Source of the DNA: Gracilaria gracilis
Lineage: Eukaryota; Rhodophyta; Florideophyceae; Gracilariales; Gracilariaceae
Length of the DNA stretch: 64,000 bases
Direction: 5' to 3'
NCBI GenBank assembly: GCA_030374805.1
Contig: JARGSG010000183.1
Coordinates: 434,001-498,000 of the forward strand
Under the pieces are notes generated by a model that had not been told where the DNA came from, did no database searches, and saw nothing but the letters and a program-made list of their open reading frames with translations. Positions 27,001-36,108 of this stretch are shown here, piece by piece. The position numbers were made by a program, and so were the translations under genes. Each line of letters opens with the position of its first letter. Positions within the stretch are counted from its first letter, which is position 1.

Positions 27001-28631
27001 TCATTTTCTGTAGGTCCATCGTAATCCGGTCGTTGACCATATGCTCTACGGCGTCTTCCATACGAACCGTATTCATGACCTCTCGACTCCTGGGGGATAT
27101 AACGATGGGAACGCTCACGACGAGATGGACTGCTGCGGCGGCGCTCATACCCGTTGCTAGTCGGTTCCAATGATCTAGAGGAAGAACGCACTCGTCCAGC
27201 TGTAGAAGATACGGGTAAAGCATGGGGAGTTGGTGCCTCTGTAGTCACATGAGACGTAACTGTCGACCGGCCATTTCGTCGCGATGATTGTGGAGTAGGA
27301 ACGGCGTAGGTAGAGGCGGAAGTCTGGGCAGGGGTTTCGGTCGAAGTAGACTCCTGGAACGAGGCGGTAGCCGGAAGCGAATCCTTGATGTTAGAAGATT
27401 CCACAGCAGAAGTCTCAGCTGCCTTCTCTTCCGTAGCGAGCACTCCTCTGGTACCATCTCGACCCTGTTCAGAAGTAACATGCTCGGCGCCTTCCCTGGA
27501 TATCGGTTGCTCTGTCTCTTCCCGTGGACGTTGTAAAACAACGCGACGCGAGCTTTCATGTTCTGGTACTCCAGATGCAGTTCGTGCTTTCAAACCAGTA
27601 TTCCGCCTATCCGCCTTTCCTGAGATATCAGCTGGAGGTGCAGTGTGAACTGAGGAGCGTCGTGACCCAGCTGGATCAGTACTGGATGAACCTTGTTTTC
27701 TAGACACGGCTTGGCCACCTGCGCGGCGACGCTCTTCTTTCAACCGAAGCCTCTCCTCAAGCTCTCGCAGTTTTTTCTGGGCGCGTTCTTTCTGAATTCT
27801 CTCCCGCTCGGCCTCCTCTTTTCGCCGAGCTTCTTGAGCCAGCTCTGCTTTCGTCTTCATGATAGTCTTTTGTTCCTCCAACAGCTTTAAGTCAATACCG
27901 CTCGGGGTTGATCCAGCTGCAACCTCAGGCTGACGCATGCGAGGAGTTGGACGTCCTCTTGAATCACCCATCCTATCCATTTGTTGTAGCTTGATGGCAT
28001 GAGCCCAGTGAGCGGCAGGAGGTGGAACAACGTTTCTCCTCTGATAACCATGGCCTGGTATAAAACGAGGAGCAAGAGGTGTGGGTGAGTGCGGAAGCGA
28101 AGGCGCTTTGCGAGGTGGCGGTGGAGGAACATCAGGAATATTCACTTCGGGTAGGGAAACCTCTGCGGTGAAATCCATTCCATTGTCATCTTCTGCCCAA
28201 TCGTCCTCCTCCATGTCAGGCTTCGCAGTAGTAGAAGTCGATGATGTCGAAGGTTGAGCTGCATGCGTTTCAGGCTTTTCTTCTGTGTCTCTTCCAGCTT
28301 TCGTTTCTTCAGTTTTCTTGGCGCTCTTAGCAGCATTTCCCAGCGGTGGAACGCTAGGACGGGAGAGCTCAGGGAAGTCGGGTTGCGTGCGCACCCGCAA
28401 CCCGGCACCGCCCCAAGCGGTCTTCGAGCCCGCTGATCTCTCGTCATGCTTCTCTTCTTCACGAGTCTCTTCGACTGCTTCAGCACGGGGACTAGCCCAT
28501 TTTGCACCAGCACCAGCAATGCCACCTCCTGCTCCGTCTCCGCCAGCTTCGCGACGCAACGATGGTAGGTTGAAAGGAAGTGGTGCTTTGGGAAGTCGTC
28601 GGTTTGGACCAAGATAGGATTGGCGCTTCAT
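24075..28631 (-). CDS. PRRC2/BAT2-like RNA-associated protein with RGG tail
   Basis: 1,518 residues from the first in-frame ATG (28629-28631). The frame is open a further 150 bp upstream, and cttgtcag at about 28775 could be a splice acceptor, so a short first exon is possible. The N-terminus resembles BAT2_N: APLPFNLPSLRREAGG, then AKWASPR, AWGGAG and PDFPEL; then DDWAEDDNGMDF and a charged coiled coil (about residues 255-300, KEEAERERIQKERAQKKLRE). The middle is disordered, rich in Ser, Arg, Pro. The last 90 residues are an RGG domain (GGRGGYRGRGRGRGRGRG) that binds RNA. PRRC2 proteins act in stress granules and leaky-scanning translation. The ORF is intact over 4.5 kb, so the gene is functional; the family assignment rests on the N-terminal motifs. 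Confidence 0.7.
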   Translation of the reverse strand: MKRQSYLGPNRRLPKAPLPFNLPSLRREAGGDGAGGGIAGAGAKWASPRAEAVEETREEEKHDERSAGSKTAWGGAGLRVRTQPDFPELSRPSVPPLGNAAKSAKKTEETKAGRDTEEKPETHAAQPSTSSTSTTAKPDMEEDDWAEDDNGMDFTAEVSLPEVNIPDVPPPPPRKAPSLPHSPTPLAPRFIPGHGYQRRNVVPPPAAHWAHAIKLQQMDRMGDSRGRPTPRMRQPEVAAGSTPSGIDLKLLEEQKTIMKTKAELAQEARRKEEAERERIQKERAQKKLRELEERLRLKEERRRAGGQAVSRKQGSSSTDPAGSRRSSVHTAPPADISGKADRRNTGLKARTASGVPEHESSRRVVLQRPREETEQPISREGAEHVTSEQGRDGTRGVLATEEKAAETSAVESSNIKDSLPATASFQESTSTETPAQTSASTYAVPTPQSSRRNGRSTVTSHVTTEAPTPHALPVSSTAGRVRSSSRSLEPTSNGYERRRSSPSRRERSHRYIPQESRGHEYGSYGRRRRAYGQRPDYDGPTENETREEWLDRRRKKTETRDAVRFVIEQIINRAVYGDRRRGRRVYSRRPGPSSSQGSRIKRDSTKRESLDDMVNSTSSANLEVSNSRKQEKAPANSTTTSLNTALNPQNVSLRDKDVDPHIDGKDEDITTTATPSVSKPTQSFPFQEETPRQAPQRRAAPAPLRPAPWAPIISDAKMQQNVISPVTAQVRAEAAQHAAKALRTGNRSAQQSGESLGLHVSSSSSPKAVEMLATGSHVQGSTQSEHSLAESDMTLIPVKGSLPHESSNNRVDQSFAHSTVNRLATSNCYKEDSVTIPPTLGGNVKVLMKPNTRRDPGKEGQGYVLSQNGNIARTLHDSSHNIRSEVERNRSAPRRGRGGKSEFSRRSRREYSSRSDEVAMNVDKRPSLADVNAKLPRGNTGERTREGVEQDDGEESRAWAEGSRTSPPSFDEITRAFLNQPAAFPLVGAPLLPSVPVVPVLSACPPAGSSSSYGNVSNAWSENKQWQPSERQAEHVPSQWWKASTRAMGGDVTRENRDPTYREIVPPADQSDNYDREEKAEVADSIAIRSATSNQGPMDKHGHPVKTRSRKPHRNTRKPKRGFAGSAEKARQNSNEDLLAGSGSVDKDALKVAKPHVDSFDQTSRTLPQVGSHSLASGESHLAVRPSSSNQTVEVTTTAQLEAIIPKQAGKEQNVPRIAEGETSHESADDKIQSNKSTTRPWSAGKMANKKSPDTPIVPRKPRRSAPRGKKHHHGGLSRRETPKSEEEDRKPSNTVNSADLRDTYVGANGNPNDLGSEDQRRSTTQTSKPRGADVVNIPAKGGQTGNRSGDDGHHVGKTNEANSEERSIAFRKPPRNSKNEFYEKRSSEQTGAVKDLDVVNRTKTSTAKESAGSNGSQVTPNASSPSSSNINTVNELNSNRMGKEHEKSTFGNSLGSRGHGARRGGRGGYRGRGRGRGRGRGSFHGRGRGNNYSQRSDANGQGNRNFHTTSNGAVKPT

Positions 28632-30098
28632 CAGGGGACGAGGAACAACAAGTTTATGTCTTCGTTTGCTCTTTGGAGTCCTGGGGGAGTCTTCTAACGA
28701 AGGAGAAATTCCCCACCGCCGCGTCAAGGTAAAAGCACTGACGGACTTGGCAGTCGACTCGACGAAGTCGACAGCTGACAAGTAGGTAGATACATAGATA
28801 GATAGTTACATAGTAAAAACTGGAAAACACGGAAATTTGATCCGTATGCTGTGGCTAACAATCTAATTTACCCAAAGACTGCCAAGAATCATTTGCTCGA
28901 TTTGAGCCTTTCCCTGTTTCATGTCCAAAAAAAAGCGAATTTCGTTTTCTTTGAAAGCGTGGAATATAACACGCACGGTCTCCGTGGGGACGTCTACCGT
29001 ATCTATCTAACAGTTACGGTAGGATGGTCCCGGATGATGCTGTTGATCACGCTGGTGATCAGTCGACAGCGATTGCCGTGAGGCCCCAAGACCCAAGAGG
29101 TTGGGAGTATGACAAGGTGATGTGGCAGGCTGGCGGGAAGGGCGATTGCACGGCCATCCTCTTCAAGTTCCAGTTTGATGAACTTTCTTTCAATGTTGAC
29201 CCTCACTCTTATGAATACGTCAAGTTTCGTAGAAGCGTGGGTCACCTTTCAGCTTTAGCTTTGTGACACTCGTCTTTAACGTTTCTCTCTGCTCTGCCTC
29301 CATCGAAGTACGAATAGGAGTGAACACATGAGGGTCCGGGACCAATGTAAGTTGCATGATTTCTAACGGAACGGGGCACACCGACCTTCTTGGTCACCTG
29401 ATTCGAGTCGCACTTTTGCAATCGGCTTAAGCTACACATGGGTTTTGGCCAAACCCTGCCTAAGGAACCCTCGATATGCAATGCTGAGAGGCTCACTAAG
29501 AACAGCCTGACCCCTGCTTCTTTGTTTCTACATGGGTATTGTGGTCTGCCAAAATGAGTTCAGAAGAGAATCGGCAGTTTGGTCAGTTTTGTCTCGTTGC
29601 TGACCCGTACCGGCGTACTCATAAATCGACTCGTGTGGCATCGTTTATTTACCTTCGAAGGTATCTACCTGTACTGTCTAAAACAAACCCGAACCCTCAG
29701 TTGATAACGCTGAATGCTGTTAGCAAACAAAGACATCGCGGGCCATTATAATCTATGTTGTCATACCTCATGACATCAACCACTGACTGCTGAAGTTATT
29801 CCCGACGGCACTAAATGCGCAACCTCATAGTCTCAGTAAGACTCTAGATGCTGGCCGGTGCCTAATATAAGTTATATACAAGTGCCTTGACATGAGAGAC
29901 GTTAGTTAGTGATACTGCTACACGGGGATGTATTTCCAAGTCTTCCTCGTTTCTCTCAAACAACCTCTCGCGATTACTTGGGAACGAGCTCAAAGCTTGT
30001 CGAGGGCCAAAAGCTCCCAATTACCGATGATTGCTGTACAGCGAGAGGGAGAAGCGAATCAAGATGTTTTGATAGTTAAAACCCGCAAAACTCCGTTG
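28632..30098. other. intergenic region, about 1.4 kb
   Basis: Upstream of the PRRC2-like gene and downstream of the kinase. A small (gata/gaca)n patch lies near 28780-28810. An 80-codon ATG ORF at 29024-29266 (plus) is open but resembles nothing I know and has no supporting context; I do not call it a gene. Confidence 0.4.
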
Positions 30099-30974
30099 TC
30101 ACTTTCCACGTTCTCTATCTTTACGCTCTCGGCGCCCCACTTGTTGTTTTAGCAAAGCGTCCCTCTCGGCGTCATAACCGATTGCAAACCACGGATGACG
30201 CTTCACCTTGGACAACGAGTATCGCTTCTTTGGATCTTTTTGCATAAGGCGTTGCATCAGGTCCTTAGCGCCGTCTGAGACATAATCTGGATAGTCAACA
30301 ACGCCTGAATTAACTTTGTCCAACAGAATATCGTCATCCTCATCATAAAATGGTTGCTTACCGGTGAGCATAACGTAAAGAATAATACCACAGCTCCAGG
30401 CGTCGTTCTTCCTACCGTCATATTGATTCTGGTCACCGTTCCACACTTCCGGAGCACAGTAGTGCGGAGAGCCACAATTTGTTTTCAACATGTGAGAACC
30501 GTAGTCCTTCATTGCACTGAAGCCAAAGTCTGTTATCTTGAGTTCTCCATTCTCCCCAAGCAGCAGGTTTTCCGGTTTGAGATCGCGGTGGTAAATGCCC
30601 CTATGGTGGCAATAGTGCACAGCATCGATAAGCTGGTGAAAGTATTTTCGAGCGATGTCTTCATGTTGACGTCCATTCTTCACTATGCTCTCAAAGAGTT
30701 CTCCGCCTCTGACGAGTTCCATGACCAAAAACACGCGCTTTGGGGAATATAATACATCATTTAAGGCGACGATGTTGTGATGGTCCAAAGCCTTCATGAT
30801 TGCAATCTCGCGCTTTATATCGACGTTGCCCTGAGCCTCATCCTGTAGTACCTCCTTCTTCACTATCTTTACGGCAAACTGCTCACCTGTGTCGCAATTG
30901 ACTGCAAGTTTTACCAGACCGTAGTTTCCCCGACCAAGCGTGGCTCCCAATTCATAGGGTCCGACGCGCACCAT
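30099..30974 (-). CDS. CAMK/SNF1-type serine/threonine protein kinase
   Basis: 291 residues, almost all catalytic domain. Glycine loop LGRGNYGLV (13-21), ATP-binding Lys36 in FAVKIVKK, HRDLKPEN with catalytic Asp131, DFG motif at 149-151, activation segment ending GSPHYCAPEVW (Ala-Pro-Glu 174-176), and the subdomain IX DAWSCGIILYVMLTGKQPF. The pattern fits the CAMK group near SNF1/AMPK and CIPK kinases. It lacks the UBA, NAF/FISL or KA1 regulatory tails of those families: only about 30 basic residues (KQQVGRRERKDRERGK) follow the domain. The ATG at 30972-30974 is used; a TTG 10 codons upstream starts no better. Intron-free. Confidence 0.88.
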   Translation of the reverse strand: MVRVGPYELGATLGRGNYGLVKLAVNCDTGEQFAVKIVKKEVLQDEAQGNVDIKREIAIMKALDHHNIVALNDVLYSPKRVFLVMELVRGGELFESIVKNGRQHEDIARKYFHQLIDAVHYCHHRGIYHRDLKPENLLLGENGELKITDFGFSAMKDYGSHMLKTNCGSPHYCAPEVWNGDQNQYDGRKNDAWSCGIILYVMLTGKQPFYDEDDDILLDKVNSGVVDYPDYVSDGAKDLMQRLMQKDPKKRYSLSKVKRHPWFAIGYDAERDALLKQQVGRRERKDRERGK

Positions 30975-33450
30975 TGCCGGACAGAAGCAGCGAAAAGGTA
31001 TCAAAGTTGTGCACAGGAACTCGAGCTTGCAAGCACGGCCCGAGGCGGGATTGACTTTTTCTTACTTTCACAGGAAGTCTACAAGATATTCCAGGTTGCA
31101 GTATTGCGGTCGTAGAACTAAAATGAGGAAGATAGCAGAGCAATGGAGATAGGGCGACAGCGTTATCGCTCTCGTGCAGGAAGCGGAGTGAACACAAGGA
31201 GGGTAAGATGGCGTGTCTAAGTCAGCCGCGGGGGTGCACCCAGTTTCATGTTACGTATGATAGCGGCGAATGAAACACGACAAAGCTACGCAGCCTGCGG
31301 CACGTTGCGCCACAATCCAGCAATGTGCGTCCGCCACGTGGCCAGCAATCTTCATTGTTGAGTGCGCAAGTGCGATTGGCTGCCTCCGCGCTGCAAAATT
31401 TGGATCGGCCCAACGGTCGCGTGTGCATCTATTCTGCACCATGCATGCCACAAGCTGCTGGTGCCAGGCACCAACGTGTTCCACACGGCGCGTAACGGCG
31501 TCTCGTCAACGAGCTCAATCATCGGGACACGTCCGTTTGATTTCTTTCCCGCCCATCTCCAACCAGCTCCGTCTTGCTGCATCATGCGTGATGACCATGC
31601 AACACAGCTTCGCAGCCATTGTGCTTCATCATTATCTTGTCCCATTTCACCCTGCGCGAGAGACGTTCACAGCCGTTACTTGCACCCGGCTCGCACTCAG
31701 TCGCTCGCACCGGGCCTCTCGCACCGTGTGAATCTGTTGAAGAGCACTAATTGTGCATGTCATGCTGCCATCAAACTCATGCACATATTGTGCAGCAGAA
31801 CGTTGCCTTGTACTTTCAAAGAAAAGAACAATGAAGATTGGTACAGTACGTGTACTCTTCCCAGATATATGGCATGCCAAATATGCAAGGAGCGATGAGG
31901 CCGACAGGTGGGTTCCACCGTCGTCGTCCGCTGTGCTTGAAACTTGGAATCCAACACTTCTGCTCCATCGTGACCATGACCTGACCCACTTTCAAAAAAG
32001 AAATAGAAATACAGGTAAAGATTATGTTCAGTGTTTAAAGTGTCATAGTAGGGAGTAAAACGACTGAGCTAAACCGAAACTCAAGACGTGGACTGAAAGC
32101 CACGTGTAGCCATTTATACCACACTCCCCGGTAGGGGAAAATCTACGCACTAGAGAATTTACGCGTTACGAATTTCGTAGCCAATTTCGTGGTAGATGCT
32201 CACGAAACGAAAGTACGAAATTCGTATCTTTTCGATATTACGCAGTACGAAATTCGTATCCGGTACACGTAACCAACGTAAACCTGCGTGTAAGCAAAAA
32301 TCTGCGTGCGGATGCTTGGAAGAGCTCAAGAGGTTTACTTGATGACGTGTGCAGCACATGGCATACGAAAAACAGTTTCGTATCTTCCAGGTTCTTGCGA
32401 CGTTGTTTTTCGTATCTCCGGTTCAATTTCGTATCGTGTATAGTGTGTTCAACGTGGCTTCGAAAAACGCTACAAAATTTGTAGTACGTAAACTCTGTAC
32501 TGTGAGGGTAGAAAAAGTCCCCAGCCTCTTTATGATACGTTTTGCCCCAAACCCTCCCTTGTAGCTGTCACCCAGAAAAAAAGGGTCTGCACCAATTCTA
32601 GCGGCCCTGACCAGTAGACCCTGTGTAGCTTGCATTGTAATTAAGTAAACCCTCAATGCGTTACGGTGACGCCTACAATAAAAGAATAAAAGCTATGTAC
32701 ATCTAGTTAAAAAACCGCGCACTTTTTAAAGCACAAAATTGCAAACTGTTTCCATCCCACGCAATACTTTTCGATGAATACCGTTATTTTAACAAGGCGC
32801 CATAGCGGGATTCGGAAAAGAATATATGGCTACTTGTTTTGTTAATAACCATCAGCTAAAATAATCTTTTGAGCAAAAAACAGCGCTACAGTTTTTTATC
32901 TTCCATCGTATGCCTTGAACTTGGTAAATGTAAATATTTTTGAACCATAAAAAACAATTTAGCTGACGGGGTTGATCAAAACATAAACCTGATCAAAACC
33001 ATTAAAACTTATCCTACTAATTAAAAATTCCAAGAAACCGTTTTCTGAAGCCATAAAAAAGAAAACTTTATTACAAACCACAAAAAGTAATTTAACGTTC
33101 TTCAACAATTTGGTTGCAAAAAACAATTTTTTTTTTTCAAAATAGAATATGGCACATTGCTCAGATAAAAAAATTTTAAACGCATCCTATATCGAACAAA
33201 ACGTACAGTACTGCCTAACCATAAAAAACCACATTTCATGACATTCTGGGTCTACCGGCATTGTTTTTGCACCACATTAATCAACTCAGGAATTTTTGAA
33301 ATTGAGCTCGTGCTTTGAAACTGGTGTAAATTTGCACAGTTTCTTTATCAAATATGATGAATACACTTCGAGGAGATAATTTAAAACTTCAGACGGTTTC
33401 CAACGGGGTTTATGAAGAATGTTATCCAATTCTGGCAAAAATACGTACTA
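30975..33450. other. 2.5 kb without a recognised gene
   Basis: The first 0.9 kb holds nothing recognisable. 32160-32450 has a cluster of ttcgta/tttcgtatc motifs. 32590-32690 resembles the 3' end of the short repeat at 10.7-11.2 kb. 32700-33450 is AT-rich with repeated ccataaaaaa motifs and probably holds the decayed N-terminal part of the Ulp1-MULE relic that becomes readable at about 33455. Confidence 0.45.
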
Positions 33451-33454
33451 TTGT

Positions 33455-33995
33455 TGTCCAATTTAACATTTAAAACATTTATTGGGCTGTAGTGGTGGCT
33501 CGAAGAGTACGAAACACACAAAGAGAGTTTAACTGTGGAGATATTTTGCGTTTTAACTGTCCAGAGAATTTCTGTAGACTGGTAGCGTTAGTGATTGATC
33601 ATGCTTTGCCAAAAGCAATAGATTGAAACGTTCCGTATCCGAACTACATGCTGAACATATTACATTACATACCACAGGCAGATTTGCATACCTGTAGTGC
33701 GTATCTGTTTTCAACGATGGTAAAGTGTCTGAGAAAACACGGAAAATTCCTAAAGCTACTTTCGTTCTCGATAATCCCCAAAACCCTCGCTGAGAAGTAC
33801 TGGTGGGCGTGCGCAGAGGATCATTTAAATTTTTTGATGGCTCTCTCGCATCATCGCCCCGTGACCAATACCTTTCTGGTAGACCAGCTTCAGAAAGAGA
33901 AGAGGGGGACTGCGATCTTCCTCCGTCTTAGGGAGGATGATATTGGTGCTGAGCGAACTGTTTCAAGGAAGCGAGGGACTGGGCGTGGAGTTCGA
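33455..33995 (+). pseudogene. Ulp1 protease segment of a second, decayed MULE (5' part)
   Basis: The plus-strand frame aligns with the Ulp1 region of the first MULE: NIYWAVVVARR opposite VHWGVLYAEE, GDILRFNCPENFCRLVALVIDH opposite GDSLGWDCPKE and its continuation, YPNYMLNILHY opposite YPKENYILDVLGY, and DLHTCSAYLF opposite DSHSCGAYVL. The catalytic His has become Tyr (tat), the Cys remains, and in-frame TAA (about 33468) and TGA (about 33630) codons break it. The frame continues AEKYWWACAEDHLNFLMALSHH, as in the first copy, then is interrupted at 33996 by the gypsy element and resumes at 44470. Identity is low, so this is an old copy. Confidence 0.75.
33991..33995. repeat. left target-site duplication of the gypsy element
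   Basis: The sequence ttcga lies directly outside the left LTR and is repeated at 44465-44469. Confidence 0.85.
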
Positions 33996-34845
33996 TATGG
34001 AGCAACGCCTTTGGCGGGAAAAGCGCAGGCTCACGAAGACGTTCGGAGTCTTCCCCTCGACAGGGCAGCACAGCGAACGGAGCACTCCGGGAATGACACA
34101 GCTAAGCCGGGTGTAAATCCGAGGTCAAACCACCACGACAAGCGTCGGAGCGTTAGGCTGATTAGTAGTCGGTAGAGATCCACGTGTTCACACGGTCACG
34201 AGATGAGTCCTCGAAAGAGAGTAGCACGGCAACGACAAGGTGTCGGAAACGGGCCACCGAGAACAGGGCAAAAATGCAAACCCAAAAAAGGGAGAAAGCA
34301 AACCACCAGAGTGGGGAAAAGAGAGAGAATAAAGCAAACCCAATACAGGGGCGAGTATACGACAATAGGTCGGAACGAGACACACAACTAGTGGTTATAC
34401 TCTGAGCGCCACAAAGGTGGGTAACTATACGTGAACAACGCAGTCGTCACTCCACTTGGAGGTGAACAATCCGCGAAGGCGTGATAGTTAGAGCCAGAAG
34501 CCCTTGCTTGGCAAGGGGCAGTTTACTTGGGGGAGTGGTGCTCAACCCTCTAAGTACTGAGGTCGGTGCACCACTGACAGTGGGTGCGCCGGGCAAAATA
34601 ATCTATAAAATATCTAAGTAAATACAGCAATGCTGGGTGCACTGCCTCTGGCATGTTCGTGCTACACGTGTGCTATTCACACCGGCTAAACGGCGCCTCG
34701 AGCCGTGCAATCCACGTGTACATGTGTGGAAATTACCTCAGCGAGGCGACACGCTAGTAGCGGTGTAGCTCATATATATCTACTAACGCATGATGCGGAA
34801 ATTAACTAAGTACCTCAAATCGCCTCCAAGGAGTGTTGTCCTTCA
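33996..34845 (-). repeat. 3' LTR of the gypsy element
   Basis: 850 bp, about 98% identical to 43614-44464. Both contain the same open frames and the region near ctcatatatatctactaacg, a possible TATA-containing promoter around 34770 (about 44390 in the other LTR). Confidence 0.93.
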
Positions 34846-34848
34846 TAT

Positions 34849-34859
34849 CCCCCTCCTTA
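34849..34859 (-). other. polypurine tract of the gypsy element
   Basis: Minus-strand purine run AAGGAGGGGGA ends 3-4 bp from the 3' LTR, the place where plus-strand DNA synthesis is primed. Confidence 0.75.
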
Positions 34860-36108
34860 AGAGTGAGCCGCGCCGTCGCGATGGCGGGTCGAACTCCCAA
34901 CCGTGGGCATAAAAGCACATCCCAGAAGTTTTCGGATCCCATCTCGCCTCGCGAAGATCCAGTCACTCCCACTCCAAAGTGTAAACCTCGCTCCAGCGAC
35001 GATAATTCCTGTTTCACCACAGTGTGCATCTCGCTGTCGCGGCCCGCTCCCTCTTTCCAGGTCCATGAATCACGGTGTGGGATAGCTGATTCGAGTCTGA
35101 GTCGCTCCACGAAGGTGGTTCTCAAATTTCTTTGAGTATCCCTCGGTATGAGGTGTTGCGACCCACAGCCAAGTAGAAGAACCATTGCAGTCACGCAAAT
35201 CCGCGGTACATAGCCCTGAGAAGGTGCGCAGCTCGTTTCGATATCGATTTCGTCACGCTTGAAGCGGTTCCCTCTACTCTGCAGCACAAAATCGGGGTGT
35301 GTTACAGTACTGCTTCTTCAAAGTCGGATAACGTTCGAACCAGTACAGCTGTGAAGAAACTTGATACCGTATAGAACTCCTGAAACCCAGAGATTTCATT
35401 TAACACTAAGATTGTTGGGATTGAACACCATTGAATGGGAAAGCGCAGTCCATTTCAGTTCACCGAAATGCAGTGTAAAAATAGAATCCCGAACTGAAAT
35501 GGCGCCATAACTCCGAAGTTCTTCGAGATAATTCAGTTCTGTCTTCACCAGAGAGTTTATCAACGTCCAAAATAGACTGGAGCTGGCCCGTTAAGGAAAC
35601 GGATGGAAAAGCACTGAGTTACGGGTATTGCGCAGGAGGCCTCCAGAAAATACTGTAGCAGCAAGATACCCGAGATCGGGAATCGAGAACCATTACCAGA
35701 AACGACTGGGCATCGATACAAACGCATTATGCGGATACTTTGAAGACCACAAGAGCGTGTAAACAGTAAAGTACTTCGCGTTAGGCGGTGTCGAACATGG
35801 TTGAACATCGGCAACTGAACATTTCCGCCTGGGGCGTGTACAAGACAAACGGTATTCCTACCGGCAAATCGCGTGATGCGCACGGAAACAGCGCACCTTT
35901 GTGAAGGAGAAACACATGCGTACGCGGTCGTAATGAGAACAGTGAACCAGCGAGCTGGGAGAGAACCCCTCAGGATAATTAATCCGAAAAAACAAACGTG
36001 GGCGACCGAAGACGACACCAGTCGAACTCCGTCCACCAAAATCCAATCTCCACTTCACCTTCATCCACTTCCTTCTAAGTGAGCTAGCTTCTTCCCCTTC
36101 GGGGCGTG
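34860..36108 (-). other. gypsy 3' region between pol and the 3' LTR, about 1.25 kb
   Basis: Untranslated or unrecognised. It contains open frames of 159 codons (36039-35560) and 161 codons (35287-34802, running into the LTR) on the element's coding strand, with no domain I can name. A long 3' non-coding stretch is common in plant and algal chromoviruses; an extra ORF cannot be excluded. Confidence 0.4.

Noticed and set aside
34184-34405. Mirrored ORFs of 60-75 codons in both LTRs (also 43803-44084)
   Set aside because: They occur on both strands in both LTRs without domain content; they are open frames in repeat DNA.
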